Shown here: piece by piece, positions 61,240 to 64,000 of the stretch | Layout of the letters: each line of letters begins with the position of its first letter | Position numbering within the stretch: the first letter of the stretch is position 1 | Source of the DNA: Planctomycetota bacterium | GTDB lineage: Bacteria > Planctomycetota > UBA1135 > UBA2386 | Assembly: GCA_016716265.1 (NCBI GenBank) | Contig: JADJWQ010000001.1 | Location: forward strand, 2,542,001-2,606,000 | Direction of reading: 5' to 3' | Length of the DNA stretch: 64,000 nt | Made by a program: the position numbers and the translations under genes | Notes under the pieces: generated by a model | The model's database searches: none | The model's input: the letters and a program-made list of their open reading frames with translations, nothing else | Told to the model about the DNA's origin: nothing

Positions 61240-62079
61240 ATGAACCCCGAGCCAACTCACGACAAGCTCCGCTTCCGGACGGTGTTCATCAGCGACACGC
61301 ACCTCGGCACGCGCGGCTGCAAGGCGGAGTTCCTGCACGACTTCCTGAAGTCGATCGACACCGACTACCTCTACCTCGTCGGCGACATCATCGATCTCTG
61401 GAAGGCGCGCTCGGGCTGGTACTGGAACGAGACCCAGAACAAGATCCTGCGGCGCATCCTGAAGATCGCGAACAAGGGCACGCGGGTGTATTTCGTGCCC
61501 GGCAACCACGACGAGTACTTCCGCGACTTCGCAGGCATCTCGTTCGGCGAGGTCGACATCGTCGACCAGATGGAGCACGAGATGGCCGACGGCCGGCGAT
61601 TCCTCGTGCTCCACGGCGACCGCTTCGACGCGATCGTCTGCAACCACAAGTGGCTCGCGATCCTGGGTGGCAAGCTCTACGACTGGATCGTCGCCATCAA
61701 CAGCTGGTTCAACTGGGCGCGCAAGAAGCTCGGCATGCGCTACTGGTCGCTCGCCCAGTACCTGAAGCTCAAGGCGAAACGGGCCACGAAGGTCATCGGC
61801 AACTTCGAGCGCATCGTGTCGGACTATGCGCGCGCCCACGGCTACGACGGCGTCGTGTGCGGGCACATCCACAAGGCCGAGATGCGCGACATGAACGGCG
61901 TGCTCTACTGCAACGACGGTGACTGGGTCGAGTCCTGCACCGCGCTCGTCGAGCATCTCGACGGCAGGCTCGAGATCATCGAGTGGACCGACACGCCGGT
62001 GGCGGTGGTCATGCCACCGACTCCCGAGCGCACCGTCGACGACCGGCTCCCGGAGTCGGCGGCGGCGCCGGCGCTCTGA
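61240..62079 (+). CDS. UDP-2,3-diacylglucosamine diphosphatase-like metallophosphoesterase
   Basis: 279 residues. Calcineurin-like metal ligands are in order: ISDTHLGTRGCK, YLVGDIIDLWK, VPGNHDEYF, VLHGDRFDAI and CGHIHKAEM. The helical lid between the fourth and fifth motifs (KLYDWIVAINSWFNWARKKL) matches the LpxH-like/YbbF group that cleaves UDP-diacylglucosamine to lipid X in lipid A synthesis. Members of this branch are often annotated so without proof. No lpx genes are adjacent. Confidence 0.85.
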   Translation: MNPEPTHDKLRFRTVFISDTHLGTRGCKAEFLHDFLKSIDTDYLYLVGDIIDLWKARSGWYWNETQNKILRRILKIANKGTRVYFVPGNHDEYFRDFAGISFGEVDIVDQMEHEMADGRRFLVLHGDRFDAIVCNHKWLAILGGKLYDWIVAINSWFNWARKKLGMRYWSLAQYLKLKAKRATKVIGNFERIVSDYARAHGYDGVVCGHIHKAEMRDMNGVLYCNDGDWVESCTALVEHLDGRLEIIEWTDTPVAVVMPPTPERTVDDRLPESAAAPAL

Positions 62080-62116
62080 CTCGGTACGGCCCCCGCTCGC
62101 CACGGACCGGACCCCG

Positions 62117-62150
62117 CTGTCAGTAGCCGGCTGTCAGTCGCCGGCTGCCA
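62117..62150. repeat. 14-bp tandem repeat at the 3' end of the sulfatase-SGNH gene
   Basis: CTGTCAGTAGCCGG (62117-62130), CTGTCAGTCGCCGG (62131-62144) and a partial CTGCCAGG (62145-62152) stand in tandem. The second copy contains the stop codon of the minus-strand gene (TGA, 62134-62136). The first copy offers another TGA 14 bp on, in a different frame. Confidence 0.6.
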
Positions 62151-64000
62151 GGAACCAGCGGATCCGCACCGCGGTGCCGGCTGAGGAGGCGTGCCGCTCG
62201 GACGCGACGCGCAGCTCGAGCACGTGGTCGCCGGGCCCGAGCTCGTCGCCGAGGATCGTGGCCCACGGCAGGTGCAGGCCGCGGCTCCAGGGCGTGAAGA
62301 GCTCGCGCTCGACCCAGTGGCCGCCGTCGACCCGGAACCGCACGCGTCCCGCATCAGGTCCGGAGTTGGTGAGGAGCCCGATCGCATGGCCGCGGAACGC
62401 GACCCGCAGCGACGCCTCCGGCGCGGTGGCCTCGAGGATCGGCACGCCATGGAAGCCCTCGCGCGCGGGGCGCCCTTCCGTCGGCTCCCAGTCCGGCACG
62501 ACCCGGAATCCGTCGATCTCGGTCGCGGCGCCGACGGGCAGCAGTCGTCCCCCGTCGTAGCACGACGGATCGAGCGGCTCCGAGAGCGGGCCAGGGTCGG
62601 CGTCGGCGACAGCTCCCGACCACGCGGCGTCGAGCGTACGGGCGATCGATCGAGCGTAGAGCGTCTGCCCGAAGTCGGACGGATGCAGGTCGCGGAAGTC
62701 GCGCCGCCAGTCGAACTGGCCGACAGCAATGCGCGCCTGGACCTCGCGGGCGAGATCGACCGAACACACGCCGTAATGCCGCGCGACCACCTCGTGAGCC
62801 TCGATCACCGCCGGTGTCGTGCCGCGGTCGTAGTCGGCGAGCTTGGCGGGATCCGCGAAGTAGAGGAACACCACGTCGACACCGGGCGAGACCCGTCGTG
62901 CCTGTCGCACGATCCCTTCCATCGCGCGCCTGCTGCGCAATGCATCGCAGCCGTTGGCGGCGTCGTTGACCGCCGCGTCTACGAACAGCAGGTCCAGCCG
63001 ACCGCCGGAAGGTCCGATGACATCCTGCTCGAAGCGGAATGCGTCGGGAACCGAGCCGAACGACGGGATGCCGGCATTGACGAATCGGAACTCCGCGCGG
63101 GGAAATCGCCGCCGGAGGTCGTATTGCACGAGGTCCCGCCAACCCGGGTTGTGCGTGATCGAGCCGCCGAGGAATGCGACCGTGGCGTCGCCGCCCGCCT
63201 CGAACCGACGCCGGGAGCGCACCAGGGGCGCCGTCCCGCGCAGCGCGAAGAAGTCGGCGCCCGAGCTGGGCAACGGGAGTGGATCGTCGAAGCCCGCGCT
63301 GCTGCGCGCACAGCTCTCCCGCCAGGCGTCGAGGAACGCACGCAGCTCGGCCGTGAGCTCGCGTCGCTCCACGGCGAGGTCGCGCCGCTCGCCGGGATCG
63401 TCGATCAGGTCGAACAGCTCGACCCGGCCGTCGCCCGGATGCACGTGCAGCTTGTAGCGGTCGTCCATCGCGGCGAGCCACCCACGGTGGGAGAAGCCGA
63501 TCCTGCGCCGCATCGATCGCGCAGGCTCGACGAACCACGGCGCGAGGCTCCGCCCATCGAGCGGCCGCAGATCGGGACGCTCTGCCCGGCACACGTCGAG
63601 CACCGTCGCGAACACGTCGCTGGTCGTCGCCGGAAGCGCGCCGACCGCACCGGCCGGGATGCGGCGCGGCCACTCGAGGACCGCCGGCACCCGGACGCCG
63701 CCCTCGTACAGGTCTCGCTTGCGACCGCGCAGACCGCCGGTCGACCCGGGCCCGTCGGCGTGCTCGGGACCGTTGTCGGAGCAGAACCACAGCAGCGTGT
63801 CGTCCGCGACGCCCAGCTCCCGCAGCTCGCGCCGCAGCCTGCCGACCTGCGCATCGAGAGCGGCGACGCACGCGCGGTAGCGAAGCTCCTCCGGATCGGC
63901 GAACCGATCGGCGAGACGCACGGTCCACTGCGGGTCGGCGACGACCGGCTCGTGCGGCGCGTGGAACCACACGACCGCGAGGAACGGCGCGCCCTCGCGC
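62134..64000 (-). CDS. sulfatase-SGNH hydrolase fusion (runs off the right edge)
   Basis: At least 620 residues are visible; the N-terminus with the sulfatase formylglycine motif lies outside. The visible sulfatase part has VVWFHAPHEPV, LLWFCSDNGPEHADGPGSTG (a metal-binding DN pair), RKRDLYEGGVRVPAVLEWP and YKLHVHPGDGRVELFDLIDD. After a linker, an SGNH hydrolase follows: VAFLGGSITHNPGW (catalytic Ser in GGSIT), VDAAVNDAANG (the Asn block) and DLHPSDFGQTLYA (Asp/His block). A C-terminal beta domain closes it. The protein should remove sulfate and ester (acetyl) groups, probably from the same algal or animal polysaccharide, and is expected to be exported. Confidence 0.9.
   Translation of the reverse strand, partial: REGAPFLAVVWFHAPHEPVVADPQWTVRLADRFADPEELRYRACVAALDAQVGRLRRELRELGVADDTLLWFCSDNGPEHADGPGSTGGLRGRKRDLYEGGVRVPAVLEWPRRIPAGAVGALPATTSDVFATVLDVCRAERPDLRPLDGRSLAPWFVEPARSMRRRIGFSHRGWLAAMDDRYKLHVHPGDGRVELFDLIDDPGERRDLAVERRELTAELRAFLDAWRESCARSSAGFDDPLPLPSSGADFFALRGTAPLVRSRRRFEAGGDATVAFLGGSITHNPGWRDLVQYDLRRRFPRAEFRFVNAGIPSFGSVPDAFRFEQDVIGPSGGRLDLLFVDAAVNDAANGCDALRSRRAMEGIVRQARRVSPGVDVVFLYFADPAKLADYDRGTTPAVIEAHEVVARHYGVCSVDLAREVQARIAVGQFDWRRDFRDLHPSDFGQTLYARSIARTLDAAWSGAVADADPGPLSEPLDPSCYDGGRLLPVGAATEIDGFRVVPDWEPTEGRPAREGFHGVPILEATAPEASLRVAFRGHAIGLLTNSGPDAGRVRFRVDGGHWVERELFTPWSRGLHLPWATILGDELGPGDHVLELRVASERHASSAGTAVRIRWFLAAGD

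Overview
The window is very GC-rich DNA, densely packed with bacterial genes on both strands. I see no rRNA, tRNA, CRISPR array, prophage or recognisable transposase. The gene set points to a member of the Planctomycetota, possibly one of the deep-branching marine lineages. Pointers are an ECF-type sigma factor 17 bp upstream of a Ser/Thr kinase, an ELWxxDGT-repeat secreted protein, several secreted proteins that appear to share a C-terminal module, a SMUG1-type uracil-DNA glycosylase, and a sulfatase fused to an SGNH esterase. The taxonomic call is inference from family content; no marker gene settles it.

Layout. 1-8588 (- strand): kinase (cut by the window edge), sigma factor, a 17-repeat ELWxxDGT protein, and a 1432-residue fusion of two rhodanese domains, a YidC/Oxa1 membrane core, a rifampicin-phosphotransferase-like module and a PilZ domain. 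8867-14032 (- strand): a phosphonate-type binding protein translationally coupled to a hybrid histidine kinase, a divergent sigma-like protein and a low-complexity secreted protein. 14207-16864 (+): SMUG1-type glycosylase, a 180-bp inverted repeat, a NIF3-family protein and an ankyrin protein. 16917-22755: a secreted beta-helix protein, then a glycan island with GT4 and GT2 glycosyltransferases, two tiny coiled-coil proteins and an uncharacterised helical protein. 22957-29825: EEP phosphoesterase/DUF72 pair, DUF1028 protein, methyltransferase/aminotransferase pair and a secreted protein.

30085-44491 is a transport block: an ABC-2 exporter pair, a TetR regulator with a possible operator, a tripartite RND pump (outer-membrane factor, adaptor, permease, all overlapping ATGA), and a second tripartite set built on an ABC exporter whose ATPase lacks its key catalytic residues. 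44561-48951 is a coupled pair of secreted amidohydrolase-fold proteins in which two of the three domains have lost the HxH metal motif. 49088-64000 holds a Pro/Thr/Arg-rich TPR protein, acyl-CoA dehydrogenase, galactokinase, a parvulin-like foldase, a GT-C membrane protein coupled to DUF1294, a von Willebrand A lipoprotein, a glycosyltransferase/radical SAM pair, an LpxH-like phosphoesterase and the sulfatase-SGNH fusion, which is cut by the right edge.

Stop/start overlaps (ATGA, GTGA, TGATG) are frequent and support the operon calls. Several lead genes have a TANNNT hexamer only 6-14 nt before the ATG, which suggests short-leader or leaderless transcripts. The strongest candidate for an undescribed system is the rhodanese-YidC-phosphotransferase-PilZ fusion at 4290-8588.
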